Assembly: GCA_028673005.1 (NCBI GenBank)
Contig: CM054113.1
Span: 71,930,500-71,994,499 of the forward strand
DNA: 64,000 nucleotides
Origin: Tanypteryx hageni
Lineage: Eukaryota; Arthropoda; Insecta; Odonata; Petaluridae
Direction: 5' to 3'
Shown here: positions 1 through 11,735 of the stretch, piece by piece
Layout of the letters: the number at the start of each line of letters is the position of its first letter
Position numbering within the stretch: position 1 is the stretch's first letter
The notes under the pieces: model-generated
Told to the model about the DNA's origin: nothing
The model's input: only the letters and a program-made list of their open reading frames with translations
Database searches by the model: none
Position numbers and translations under genes: made by a program

Positions 1-119
1 CAAATGCTATAAAGATCTCCATTGTAGACCTCATTGTTTGTGTTACGTGCGGGTCTACTCGGATAGGCGAATGGCGTCGCTCCCTTTAACGATAGCCGAG
101 AGTGGGAGGGTCACTTTAC

Positions 120-560
120 GTCCTTTCCAGTCGGCTCTCTTTCCACCCTCCTCTTCTCAATCTCACCGATCCCTCATCTTCCCACGCTTACACTCCACCT
201 TCCCCTCTCCTTCCTATACTATATCTCTCCCTCCTCCCTTTCCCTTTCTAGCACCATCAGAATGCATTGTCCTCTCCGAAACCCTTTATCCCCCTCTCTC
301 TCTACGTGGCTGCATATACCCCCCGCAGAGGCACATTCCCACGGGCCCTGTCCCTGCGACGTTCCCCTCCAGTAGGGGTGTGTGTGTATGTATGCAGGGT
401 CAGAAGGGGGGAGGTAAAGGAAGAATGAAGGGGGAGGCCAGGATTCGCTTTATTCCCCACTCTCCTTCCCCTTCTGTCTCTCCACAACTTGCTACCCTCC
501 ATCTCTCTCCTCTCTCTCTGTCTGTCTCTCTCTCTCTTTCGAGACCACTTCTCTTACTAC
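120..560. repeat. Pyrimidine-rich low-complexity tract
   Basis: The plus strand is dominated by C and T, with CTCTCT runs near 480-540 and a short G-rich interruption at 400-440. Overlapping open frames exist on both strands only because such composition rarely makes stop codons. Their proteins are Ser/Pro/Leu/Phe-rich and resemble no domain. I see no splice-site or coding signal that would support a gene. Confidence 0.8.
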
Positions 561-1293
561 TTGCCCCCCTTCGCCGGGGTTTGGCAATAAATGCTTTCTC
601 CCTACCCAACTCCTCCCGCTTCTCCATTCCTTTGCAGGAAGATGCCTACGCATGTTGCACGCCTGGTGTTTTGGAAGAAATGTGTCGAAATAAGAGGGTG
701 GCATCCATTTTATTACGTACAGGATGAATGGTTAAGAAACGTGCTTGGTTATAGCGTACATAGGAAGCTGTATAGAGGTTTTTTGATCGGGGAAAATGTT
801 CTAATACGTATTTTTAAAAATTTACCTTTGTTTTAACCATGAAATACTTGCTCATGAGCTTTTGTGTGCAGATAATGTATCTGATTAGAATTTTCGAGAG
901 TTGATATAAAAAAGAGTAAGTGAAAACGTTTTCGAAATAGATACATATATGTTGAATATGGACGGCATTGACTCCTTAAAGTCTCAAAGATCAAAAAAGA
1001 GTTATCGTAGAAATTTTTCACCCCTAAGATAAGTACAATTTAAATCTGAAGAACCATTCAGATGCACCGTGTAATTAAGAGAGAGATGCGCAAAATTTTC
1101 TCTAAACAAGGTGAAATAAATGTTCTTTCCGACGTTAGTAATTGCAGTAGCACAATATCCAAGGGTATATAACTTGAATTTACTTCGGTATGATTACTTT
1201 ACGCCGGATTTTTATGCTCGGATTTTATTTAAATAAAAATAGACGCTCCTCCAACAGTACGGCCATTTGACGCCAATAAAAAACAATAACAGT
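561..1293. other. No gene seen
   Basis: AT-rich sequence without convincing coding potential, tRNA-like boxes or paired terminal repeats. Short open frames have no recognisable domain. Confidence 0.6.
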
Positions 1294-1411
1294 TTATAAG
1301 TCATAATTTCTGCTTCTCCTAGCCGACCTTAAAATATTCTCCACCTCCTCTCTTATAAGTCATAATTTCTGCTTCTCCTAGCCGACCTTAAAATATTCTC
1401 CACCTCCTCTC
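1294..1411. repeat. Exact 59-bp tandem duplication (two copies)
   Basis: The segment starting TTATAAGTCATAATTTCTGC at 1294 is followed directly by a second copy starting at 1353. The copies look identical over the whole 59-bp unit, which ends in a CTCCACCTCCTCT stretch. The lack of divergence points to a recent duplication by replication slippage or unequal exchange. An assembly artefact is also possible, since only two perfect copies are present. Confidence 0.92.
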
Positions 1412-2260
1412 CTTATTCCCTGACTAGCCTTCGCCGGACAATGCTAATGCGTTAACTCCCTCAGGCATGGAAGGGAATCGTTAATAAGCGGCATTAGGCA
1501 TATTCCCTCACACAAGCGCAATCCTTCAACGTCCCCCTTCCTCACAAGTGTCCCGTGAAGAACTCCTACATGCAACGAAACTCCCCTTCTCACTCTCCAT
1601 CTCCAAACTCCTCTTTTATGAGTTTTATTCAGCGTAGAGAAGGGGAAAGAGAGAGAGAGCTAGGTAGGATGGAGAGTGGCCCACGCCTGTTGCTGCCGCC
1701 GCCGCTACGCAGTACGAGGGAATGGGGTGGAGAAGGAAGATGGGGAGGAGAGCTGGACCTCTTTCGGTGGAAGAGTGTGGGTCGCAGATGCGCGGTCAGA
1801 GAAACGAGCGGGATTGGAAGAGAAGGAGAGGGAGGATTTTAAACTCCCCAAACCATTTTCCTCTCTTCCACTTTCATCTCTCCGTCGTCTTTTCCACCCT
1901 TTGAAAAAACCACCGCCGTGCACCCCGTTCGTTGTGTTCTCTCCAGTATTCTCCCCTATACCTATTTCCCTCATCCCTCTTCCCTTCCTTTTACGCAAGG
2001 GTTGGTGGTGGGAGGAGGTGCGGAGGAGGGAAGGGTGTCCCAGTGTGGTCGGGTACCAGGTCTCACGGCCGACCCAAAACACAGCTGATCTGGTGAAAAA
2101 GGGAGGAGTTGTCCCGTCTACTCCTCCTCCTCCTCTTCTTTCCTCTCTCTCTCTCTTTTCCTCCTCCTACTTCCTTATTCCTTTTATGTGCCACCTCTTA
2201 CGCTCCGAGTTCTCTCTCTCTCCTTCCCCTACCTGTCGCCATTTTTTTATCGAAGGACCG
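1412..2260. repeat. Adjacent purine-rich and pyrimidine-rich tracts
   Basis: About 1630-1850 is purine-rich on the plus strand (GAGAGAGAG, GGAAGA blocks). About 1845-2245 switches to pyrimidine-rich (CTCTTCC, CTCCTCCTC), interrupted by a G-rich block near 2000-2035. The strand flip makes the overlapping open frames of up to 200 codons. They show no domain and are treated as non-coding. Confidence 0.7.
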
Positions 2261-3957
2261 GGTTTAAGCTTCCCATAAGGTATTGTGGTATTGTTTCCCG
2301 CCAAAAACTAACCCTCGGCCACTGGGGGAGCGGCATACTTTGCGAGCTGCTGATGCGTGGGAAGTGCGTAAGGGGACGTGTCTGGGATGTGTTACGGGGC
2401 GGGGAAGTCACTTGATTTTTCTGGAAGAGACGGGAGAGTTTGGTGTTCGTTACGCGCGTTTCCGTAAAAGAGATTTACATGTCCAATCGGTGAGGTTAAA
2501 CCCGTTATAACGGTTGTGTTTGTAGGTGAGCGTACGTGCAAAGGAGTGGTCGTAGAACTTGAGGGATATTTCGCAACTTTACCATTTTTTCTTTCATCTA
2601 TCTTTGTGTTTTGGATTTGAATGCATTAACAAGTTTATACTAAACTTCAGTGGAAAGTTTGTCGTTCAATAATCCTTAAATTAAAAATTATCTTCGTTCA
2701 AATAAATACAAGAAATTGAAATATTGAATTTCGTTCCTTAATTTATATTGCTTTCTATCGTTCCTTCGTTAGTTACGAAAAAGAGAATATTTCAGGGTAA
2801 ATTTCATCAGCATCCCCAGTGTATATTTTTGTTATTGACTCAAATTCACATAATATTTCCGTATGCCTATTGAAAAACATTCTAATAGTTTGTTTTCTTT
2901 TGATTAAGTTTTTGAATGGCGCTTGTTTTGCGAAAATAACTCAACTCTCTATTGTCTTGAAGATATTCTTATATTTTATATAATGCGAACTTAAATATTC
3001 GTTTATTCGCTCTGAATAGATACATTTACTTAGTTTATCGCTTACTTTTAATGCTAGGTTTGGCAAAATGTCTTCACCAACTTCGCAATTTCACTAAACC
3101 AGAGGCCCCGGCTACAAGGTGATCTCGATTCACAATCAGTCTTATGGTTCGTTGTTATCCTATACACGCCGCTTAGTGTGAATCTCAGGGTATTAAATGA
3201 AAGTAATATCATCTTCCTTAAGCTATTATTCAATATTTTAAAATACTTTACTAACTGCTGAACCCATACGTCAATCTGAGCTGTACGTTGGGTAGTTTTG
3301 TTTGTTTTTATAACCATATCCTTTTTTTCAACACTGCAACAATTCATTTTATTCACATTATTCTGCCATCGTTTTTCATGCACATCAGTGTAATACATTT
3401 ACAGAAGTTTATATACCGTATTATAAAAGTTGTATTTTCTTCCAAATACATACTAGAATAAAAACCAATGTTATATATTTTTTAACCTTTTCAGTAATGT
3501 CTCCGTAACCAATTAAGAATAATACATATAAATGATTCCTTACCATAAGTAATACATATCCCGTTTCATTTCGGGCTGAGAAAGATAGAGATGCAATAGA
3601 AGGGAGGATGAAGTAATAAAGGAGATTTAATTCAAAGAGAATTACATACATGCATATGTATGACTGATAGAATGTGGGAAGTGGACATATACGAGTATTT
3701 ATGTGGATGGATTGGATGGATGTGCCAAAAAGATTTTCTTAAAATTTTCATTAAAAATCTTACTGTTTCCACGAAATAATCTAAAGTCAGGTTCGGCAGT
3801 GACTTACGAAAAGAGTAACAATATTTCGGGTCACTTCATATAGAAACCCACCTATTTTTCCATATATTTATTTTTAGTTGACATTATCTATAAAAATTTG
3901 TCGAATGTCCGTCTGAAGCAAGGTCATTTGAATGACACACTATTTGAATCAACATAA
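2261..3957. other. No gene seen
   Basis: AT-rich unique-looking DNA. A 114-codon minus-strand open frame (3054-3398) has no recognisable motif and no supporting context. I see no terminal repeats or RNA gene signals. Confidence 0.55.
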
Positions 3958-4230
3958 TTGAGGAGTCCGGGTGGCATAGTGAGTTTTCTCCGGTGGTGGC
4001 TAATGCCAGGCAACAGCCACCCCCGGAGAAAACTTGAACAAAATACTACGAAATGGTTATATAAAAACAAACAAACTTGCCACCTGAGTCAACCATGAAG
4101 AGGCCTTCAGCCTATGACAGGGATTTGCCGACCAGGCACATGTATAAGAAAAACCAAATGTATGAATATGTTAAATTGAAATGAAATGTATGTGCTTTTC
4201 GACAAATAAAAACCTTTTGAAATCGAAACT
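3958..4230 (+). repeat. Dispersed-repeat-like segment with a strong hairpin
   Basis: Positions 3983-4001 and 4015-4033 form a 19-bp inverted repeat with one mismatch around a 13-base loop (arm GTTTTCTCCGGTGGTGGCT). Just upstream, TGGCATAGTGAG resembles a Pol III A box, so a SINE or foldback origin is possible. The following 200 bases are moderately GC-rich, unlike the flanks. No target-site duplication was found. The repeat family is not recognised. Confidence 0.5.
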
Positions 4231-4310
4231 GAAACTGGCATGGTGAGCAACGCTTCGGCTCGCGATTATGAAGTCCCGTGGCCGTTACCGTTCAGATCAC
4301 TTTTTTATTC
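4231..4310 (+). repeat. Possible tRNA-derived SINE head (degenerate)
   Basis: TGGCATGGTGAGC near 4236 fits the A-box pattern. A degenerate B-box-like CCGTTCAGATCAC follows about 50 bases later. The spacing suits a tRNA promoter, but the T stem is not well formed, so it is not a functional tRNA gene. It could also be chance similarity. Confidence 0.35.
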
Positions 4311-4575
4311 ACTTTATCTTTCATTTCTTTCTTTAATTTGAGTGATTAATATGACCATCGAGTCATCTTTTTTAACAAAAATTTTAAATAAATTAAAATT
4401 CATACATTTTCTGTTGTCCTGAATTATATGAATTATAAAAGCAAAGTATATTATTCTGTTTTTTAAGTTGCGTAGCAAGCCACTAGGTAAAATAAAAAAG
4501 GGGAGATTGCATTTCACAAAAACTGATTCATTGCAACTCAGAGGAAAAAAGACTAAAATTTTATCTAGCTGCCAT

Positions 4576-5357
4576 ATTGTTTTTAGTCAGGAACTGTTGA
4601 ATAGACAGTGCGGTATGTGCTGGTGCGTTGTCGTGGTGGAGCAGCCAGTCCTGCGATGCCCGCTTGTCTGGACGTTTCCGCCTGATGCTCTCCCTCAGTC
4701 GTTTCAGAAATTCAGTGTAATAATATTGGTTGACTGTCTGGCCTTGTGGACGAATTCCCTGTGCACAATCTCTTCCATGTCAAAAACACAATGAGCATGC
4801 TCTTTACATTGCTCTTGACCTGTCGTGCTTTCTTGGGCCTTGTGGAGTTTGCACTTTTCCACTGTGATGATTGTGGTTTCGTTTCGGGATCATAGCCATA
4901 AACCCAACTTTCTTCACCTGTAATGATCGTAGAAAGAAAGTTTGGGTCGTTTTCAAGGCTTTCTTGAAGATCCCGACAAACGTTCACGCGATGGTTTTTT
5001 TGGCCTTTTGTCAACAGCCGAGGGACGAATTTTTCCGCAATGCGCCTCATGTGCAAAACGTCAGTGAGAATGCTTTGAACAGACCCGTCTATAGATACCA
5101 AAACTATTAGAAATGTCGAAAATGCTTTGCCGGCGATTCTCGTGGATGGCTTTGCGCACTTTTTCGATGTTTTCATCATTTTTACTTATTGAAGGATGAC
5201 CAGAACGCCCCGAGTCCTCAACTAATGTTTTTCCATTTTTTGAAAATGAATACCACTCGTATGTTTGGGTTCTACCAATGGCTTCCTCACCAAATGCTTG
5301 ATTAAGCATTTCAAGGTTCTCAGATGCTGGTTTCCCAAGTTTGTAACAAAATTTCAT
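4576..5357 (-). pseudogene. mariner transposase pseudogene
   Basis: The intact enzyme would bind the terminal repeats and cut and paste the element by DD34D chemistry in the nucleus. The remnant reads in three frames. An N-terminal frame from the ATG at 5357 to about 5090 gives the helix-turn-helix region (FSKNGKTLVEDSGRSGHPS). A second frame, about 5179-4780, includes TGEESWVYGYDPETK. A third, about 4780-4576, gives RRKRPDKRASQDWLLHHDNA and then AHTALSIQQFL. At least two frameshifts are therefore present. In this family the first catalytic Asp lies in a TGDE/S motif; here it is Glu. The second Asp, in HHDNAPAH, is kept. The third Asp and the C-terminus, of about 345 residues in full-length relatives, are missing. 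The copy cannot encode an active transposase. Confidence 0.9.
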
Positions 5358-5590
5358 ACAAACACGTTGTTCTTAAATAAGTTATTTTTACGTGCTGAGA
5401 AAATCGCCGAAACACTATGACACTAACGCAAATAAAAACACGTAAAAATAAAACGTAGCTTGTTAACACCTTCAAACTTGGGAGACAACTTCACAATGAA
5501 GTATGCTACGCATCCTAAGTTGCGCAGCAACGTGGCACAAGCGAGTGGCGCGCCATGCGGCCAGTCCGGTAACTTTTAAATTGCACCTCG
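4576..5590 (-). mobile_element. mariner transposon, 3'-truncated
   Basis: A minus-strand mariner copy. Its 5' terminal repeat is at about 5561-5590; read on the minus strand it begins CGAGGTGCAATTTAAAAG and is preceded by TA at 5591-5592, the expected target dinucleotide. The transposase remnant follows from 5357 leftwards. Similarity stops abruptly just after the second catalytic aspartate region, near 4576. The matching second terminal repeat was not found to the left, so the 3' third of the element is deleted or replaced. Confidence 0.85.
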
Positions 5591-5592
5591 TA

Positions 5593-7330
5593 TAAATGCT
5601 TTTACTCAGACCAGGTTTCGTCGTGGCCACGAAGAAATCTATTTATTAGGTAGAAATTGCTAAATAGTTGTTTCTTTGTCCTTCGCGTTTAACTGCATAT
5701 TTAAGAAGAATGAAGGACCATAATCTGGTGCCAAAAATGAATACTGGAGGAATTGAGAACTTTAACCTTAACTTTACTGTTCCACAAATTTCATATTTCA
5801 AATTGAGTAAAGTATAAAAATTTCTATGTATTTTTCCTATTCCCCAGCTACAATATTTTCGTTTCTGAGTTTAAAAGGTATCAACGTCAGATTCTCCACA
5901 CTATTCATTGTCTTCATTGGGTTTATAGACTATAATAAATACAAATATGTGCCGACAAATTTTACAAAATGTTTAATTACGTGCATCGTGTGAATTGTTT
6001 TTCCGCAAGGTTAAGAAAATTTATCTCAGCTCAGCAATTATGCCGCTGAATTTTAATAATGGAAATTCTGAATTAAATCCAGAAGAATGTTTATTTAATG
6101 AAACTAAGGTTTTTATTTTGTGATCAAAATGTATAGTATATTTTGTTGCTCCTATTGAGATAATATATTGTCTTATTAACATGTGAAAGGCACTTCCGAA
6201 TGTCTAGGAAGAAAAAACATAATTATGGCATCTATTTATTCCTTCCTGGCTTATCTTAAAGTAGACTATATAATATTTTAAACCTTTTTTACTTCTATAA
6301 TAAGCGGAGACAAATCTTTCAGTGAAAGTCTAAACGTATAAGTTTTAGTACAAAATATTTTATTTGCCGTTTCTATCCTTGATTTTCAACAGCATGTTTT
6401 CATTTTTATTCTGATTTCACGTATGTAGGTATTTAATGATTAATCCCAATTTTCACAACAATTTAGATCCACCATTGAAAGAATATTCTTTGATAAAGTA
6501 AGGAATTTGAGCTTATTGGGAAAATTGAAATAAACTCGTAACAGTAGAATGAAAAGTTACATAGATGGAATAAAAGTATAAGATGGAAGATTTATTAGGG
6601 TCGGAGATGATTCCATTTCATAAGGACGGTGTCCAATGGTTATAAAACTAGTTTTACAAGCTTAAAGATTGGTCACAAGTGGATTAAAAATAGAAGGTTG
6701 ACGCTATCTTCCTCATATACTGGTTGTTTAAACATGTTTGGAACGCTTCGAAATGTGTATACTTTTAAGATTTTATTAGGTATAGATGAGATACCAATCT
6801 CATTTATTTCATAAATGTTTGTGAAAACTGTCTACTAATTGGAGTTCATCCAGATTTTCCGATTATTATTACTTATGCAACGATTCAATAAATTCAATAG
6901 TAATTCATAATTATCAATTGCCAAAACAAATTATTGATGGATGGATGGATGCATACTTAAAAAAATGTCGCCCTCAAAAGAAACGCTACTTATTTTTTCC
7001 TGGAACAGATTCACTTTCTGTTTTATTCATTGTATTAGTCCCCAATTATTTCATCTGCAATATGTTTTTGTATGCCTAAGCATTTAAAAGAAATCGCGCT
7101 GATGCATTTAACAAAAAATATATAATGATTATTTTTCATAGATGATTTTGCAGCCCTTTAATGATAGTATGTAAATAAATTAAAATTTCCTCTCTAAATA
7201 AAAATTTTCCTCCGAAAAAAAAAACATTTAAATAATTTAATGATGAAAATTTTTGCAGTTTCGCATCCGTCTCCGTCCGAATCAATTCTTAGCACATTCA
7301 TTCTACCATCAGATCAATCATCCTGTCCTA
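5593..7330. other. No gene seen
   Basis: AT-rich sequence with only short open frames and no recognisable domain. No paired terminal repeats, RNA boxes or long tandem repeats were noticed. Confidence 0.6.
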
Positions 7331-7569
7331 GACATTATTACGCACCCGAAACCTATCTCCCAACTCCTTCTATCATTACGAAACTCTCTCGCATTTGATC
7401 TCCCTCCGGTCCAGGCGTTTCCTCCTCCCTCCCCTCCCCCATCCCATCCGAATAGAAGACATCTTAAAAGGCGAATCGACGACTCGTGGAAGCAGATGTC
7501 CGAGATGCGCCCCCTCCCACCTTCTCCTCCGCTCCACCTCCTTCAATTTTTTTAATAGCAAAAGAGAGA

Positions 7570-7607
<38 letters not shown>

Positions 7608-8960
7608 CATTGAGCTGCTTAGCATGCGAGTCGGACCTCCGCCGTATCCCACGGCTCAAAGCGAGAGAGAGAGACAGAGAGAGCATTTAAGAGGAGACGA
7701 GGTGTATCAGGAAACTTGCACAGCCGGCGTCCCATCCCCCTCCTCCCGACGCCCTCCCCCCCTCCCACTCTGCCTCCCCACGCCACCTCCGCTTACACAC
7801 CCCACCCTCGTACGGAGCTCCGCCCGCCTCGAGGGTAAAAGAGGGTCCCACGCCTAGATTGCCCCGAAGAGTCAAGGGGGTCGCCCCCCGCGAAGCTGCG
7901 TCATCCGCAGGGACCAGGTGGACACGGAAGAGAGGGAGATTTTTGGTGCAGGCTTCCCTGTTCCTTAGCCGAGCGTCTCCCATACGTCCGCTTCCTCCTC
8001 CTTCCCCTCGCACCGCCAAGCTCATCCAAGCACCCTTTTCTCCAAAGAATCATCTTCTCTGGGATTCAGCCACTTCTTGTCCTCTTTCTTTCCATCTCTC
8101 ATCCGTTGATGCTTTTGTTGACCCTCGTTGTGCAGTCCAATTGCTCTCCAGCCCTTGTCCTGTTTTCGCGTTCGGACCTTGTGTGAGGATTTAACCCCCT
8201 CCTCTCTTTACCTCCGTCTCTACTCTCAACTATCTCTCCCCCACTTCTGCATTCTTTATCTCTCTCTTCTTTTCATACTTGCTATCTCTCTCTGTTAATC
8301 TTCTCTACATCTCTCCTACTATGCCCTACTATCCTCATCTCTTTCCCTTCCTCCTACATCCCTCATTTCCCTCCTCCCCTCCTCTCCATCGCTTACCTCT
8401 TTCTCCTTCCTCTCTTTTCTATCTCCTCATTCTCCCTCCTTTTCGTCGCGCTCCTCTATCTTCTCCCTCCAATCTTTTTTCTCTCTTTCCTTTCTCTCTC
8501 CCTCATGTCTTTCTCTCCTTGCTCTTCCTCCCTCTCTCTCGGCATCCATCTTTTCTGCCATCTCATCTTTCCCACTCCCCTTTTCTTCCTCATACATTTC
8601 TCTCCCTCATTCCTTTCATCCTCCTTCCTCTCTCCCTCCTTCCTGTCACCCTCATTCCTCTCTTTCTACTTTCTATCTCCTTAATTCCTTTCCTCGCTTC
8701 ACTCTTCCTATCCCCTTGCCTCATTTGTTCCTCTTCTTCCCATCTTTATATCTCCCAGAATTTTCTCTCTTTTTCCCTCACCCTTTCTTTCTCTATCTCC
8801 CTTATTCGTTTCTCTATTTCCTTTCCCTCTCTTCCTACCTATCTTCCCCTCCTCCCCATCTCTCCCTCCCTCATTCCTCCGTGCATTGAAAAATCCTCAA
8901 CTTTCCCCTTCCAGTAAGTTTTCCTCTTTCACTCCCTCAATCCCTCTCTCAGATTTTTCC
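7331..8960. repeat. Large polypyrimidine domain with an internal (GA)n run
   Basis: About 7400-7560 and 7700-8960 are strongly C/T-rich on the plus strand. The stretch from about 8210 to 8930 is nearly all pyrimidine with scattered A. A (GA)n run at about 7563-7604 flips the strand bias briefly. The 212-codon open frame at 8279-8917 is a by-product of composition: almost only Ser, Leu, Pro, Phe and Ile. No domain or signal of a real protein is visible. Confidence 0.8.
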
Positions 8961-9693
8961 TTTGTCTACCGGCCCCCCTGTTCTATTTTATCCCGTCTTT
9001 CTTTCTACCTCACTCTCTTCCTCTCTTCTCTCCTTCAGAGAGGACGTGGAAAGAAAGGCTAATGACAGATGGGTGTGCGGACTCAACGACGAAAATTTTG
9101 CGGGAACGCAAAGGGGTGAAATTTTCAAAAAGGGATCCTGAGCGTGAAATGTTTGCTCAAGAACCGAAGAGGAAAGCGTCGGTTTAGACTACTCACCCAT
9201 TTTTGCCCAACGTTAGTGAGAGAACACGTTTCTTAATTCTAGAGTTACACATGGTCTAACAATTGTGAAACGTAAGTCACGCAAATGAGCACCTTTATCC
9301 ACCCGATATCTTTGCTGTTTTCGTGGAAAAATAGCTTCAAAGCTTTGGTCGAAAAAGAGAAGGGTGCTTTGTAAAGTGTGGCGTTTTTGTAGTTTTTTTC
9401 TCTCGTCAATATTATCATTCTAGTTGATATAATGTTAAACTATGCTTTCTCGTTCACTATTTTCTTCTATTGGATGAAAAATTTATATTTCAGCGTATCA
9501 ATAATTTATTTATATGAGACGGCTTAGCGCATCTGACGTTGAAGCAATCGTTCTATGGGAAAACTTTCTGTTCAATACCCATCAATGATTAGTGACAGCA
9601 TTACATTACATGTTCGCCATTTGAAACATTACGAAACATTTAATAAAGAATATTTTTTCTAATTAAAATTTTCTAATTCCCTACTGAGCTAAG

Positions 9694-9694
<1 letters not shown>
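8961..9694. other. No gene seen
   Basis: Mixed-composition sequence grading from the pyrimidine domain into AT-rich DNA. No supported feature. Confidence 0.55.

Positions 9695-9754
<60 letters not shown>
9695..9754. repeat. (TA)n microsatellite, about 30 units
   Basis: An uninterrupted TA dinucleotide run of about 60 bp, followed by a degenerate TATAGATATACATATACATACATACACACA tail, described here only as TA grading into CA-type repeats. The perfect array can extrude as a cruciform. Confidence 0.95.
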
Positions 9755-9756
<2 letters not shown>

Positions 9757-10019
9757 TATACATATACATACATACACACATTTTTGATAGAATATTTACA
9801 TGCTTCATTGTAAATTGTTCATTGTTATTTCCGGTAAGTATTTTAATTTTTTAAACCCACTGCTAAACGTGGCTATTCTATTTCCACGGCTACTTTTCTC
9901 TGGCAAGCTTCTTTCTCCCGCCTTTCGTATTCGTCCCCTTTCATACGTATCCACACCGATTGAAACTCGCCCGTACACACACGCGCACCTTGACGCATTA
10001 TGAAGCCAACTTAGCTGGG

Positions 10020-10310
10020 CACCTTGAACCGCCCCCCCCCTCCCTCAAAGCCACCATTCTGCACCTTACGCAACATCCGACCCGATCCTCTTCTTTACAC
10101 TCTTCCTCCCTCACTCCCTCCATTTCTCCATCCCTTTCTCTCTCCCTCTCTCTCCCTCTCTCCCCCTCACTCTCTCCCTCCCTATCTCTCTCCTTCCCTC
10201 TCTCTCTCCCTCCCTCTCTCTCCTCCCCTCCCTCTCTCTCTCTCTCCCCCCCTCCCTCTCTCTCTTATTTGCCTCCTCCCCCAGCTTTACTCTCTCTCTC
10301 TACACGTGTG
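10020..10310. repeat. Pyrimidine tract, (CT)n-rich
   Basis: It starts with a poly(C) run near 10031 and continues as CTCTCTCCCT-type repeats to about 10300. Two long overlapping plus-strand frames (154 and 173 codons) are compositional and encode Ser/Leu/Pro runs only. Confidence 0.85.
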
Positions 10311-10739
10311 CTTCGCAATCATTATTTTCCCTCTTTTTCTACGGTCTCATTTTTTATCGCAACAACTCGCAGTTGCTGTTTCCAAATGGGACTCGATAAA
10401 CCTAATGCCTTCTATGAAAGGTAGTTTTTTATTCCGTTTTTCTGCGTGTCTTTTTTTTCTCCTGTTATTTTCATATCCTACATATTATCATTCTTCTATC
10501 GTTATATCTTTCATTTCATTCGTGCGACTGTTTATATTTGCGTAGCAACTCTTTGTTTTACTAGGTATTTGATATTAATGAAAAGGGTAGTCCACAGGAA
10601 TAAATTAAATACATTTTTTGTACTAGACGTTGCACAGTTTAATGTGATGGAAAATTTCATGACGTTATACAGGGAACCAAGCAAGAATTCTATTTCGCAT
10701 CAGAAAAATTATAATACTAGATGCATTGAGCCATTACTG

Positions 10740-11240
10740 AGGACTTTCATTCTCATATCCTTTCCCTCCATCTCGATACCTCTATCTTTCTCCCATAATC
10801 TCCTACCTCCATCCCTGCCATTTCTCTCTCTTCTCCATCATTTCCTCCTACTCTCTCAAGCCTCTCTCTCTCTCTCAACTTTCCTTTTTCTCCCTCCATC
10901 TCTCTATCCTTCTTGCCTTCCCGCACTCCCGCCCTCTAACTCCCTCTCCCTTTCTCTCTCTATCTCTTTGTTTCCTGTTCTCCATGTCTCTGCCTACTCC
11001 AGTCGTGGGAACCACCTCTATACTCTGTCCTCTCAATATCCTCTCGCTCTCTATTCGCTTCACTTTGATGCGTATCTCAATGCCTATGAGACAGTGACTG
11101 ATCTGACAGTGAGGTTACAGCGAGATAGATACCTTTCTCGCGTACGACTTCCGCCGACACCAACAGCTTCTTCGTCGGTCGTCCTTTTCTCCTTCCACTT
11201 TCTCCCCTCGATCCATTCCAACCTCCCACCCACTACTCCG
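10740..11240. repeat. Pyrimidine-rich tract
   Basis: C/T-rich plus strand, densest at 10750-10990. A 293-codon plus-strand open frame (10446-11327) crosses it, but the protein is low-complexity in the tract and domain-free outside it. I do not call it a gene. Confidence 0.7.
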
Positions 11241-11735
11241 CATGCTCCATCAAACCTTCAATCTGGAATCTTTTCTTTTAAAAACGAGATCGCTTATCTG
11301 CTCTTAAACTCCATCTGTTTTCGCTGAAGACTCGTTTTATGTCTCGTCCGTCACATTCGTGAGATTTTTTAGTTGTTTTGACCGTGAATGCCTGTAAAAA
11401 TTCTATAACGGTGAGATTGTGGCCATTACATTAGCACCATATACTGTACCTGTGTTTTTCCGTTACGATGTAAAACCATTTCATATATATTTGAATTTAT
11501 TTATAGAATTATAGGATTTTACTCGATCCAACGATCGGTGGATTGCCACTGGCGACAGCTACCTCACAATGCTTGGTTAATCATTTCGTAGTTGAAAGAT
11601 CTCATATAATTTATTTGCCACAATCCTTAAGCTTATTTCCCTAATCCAGATTTGAGATTTTACGCGAGCTGCCTTTTTCTTGTAGGTATACGAAGGGGTT
11701 GTTATAAAACTTTTAGACTCAAGCTGTAAACTTGG

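Noticed and set aside
38..727. 229-codon plus-strand open frame
   Set aside because: It spans a pyrimidine-rich tract where stop codons are rare. The protein is Ser/Pro/Leu low-complexity and overlaps frames on the other strand. No domain or exon signal.
8279..8917. 212-codon plus-strand open frame
   Set aside because: Entirely inside a polypyrimidine domain; the amino-acid composition follows directly from C/T-rich codons.
10446..11327. 293-codon plus-strand open frame, the second longest in the window
   Set aside because: Half lies in a pyrimidine tract and the rest has no recognisable domain, coding periodicity or splice context.
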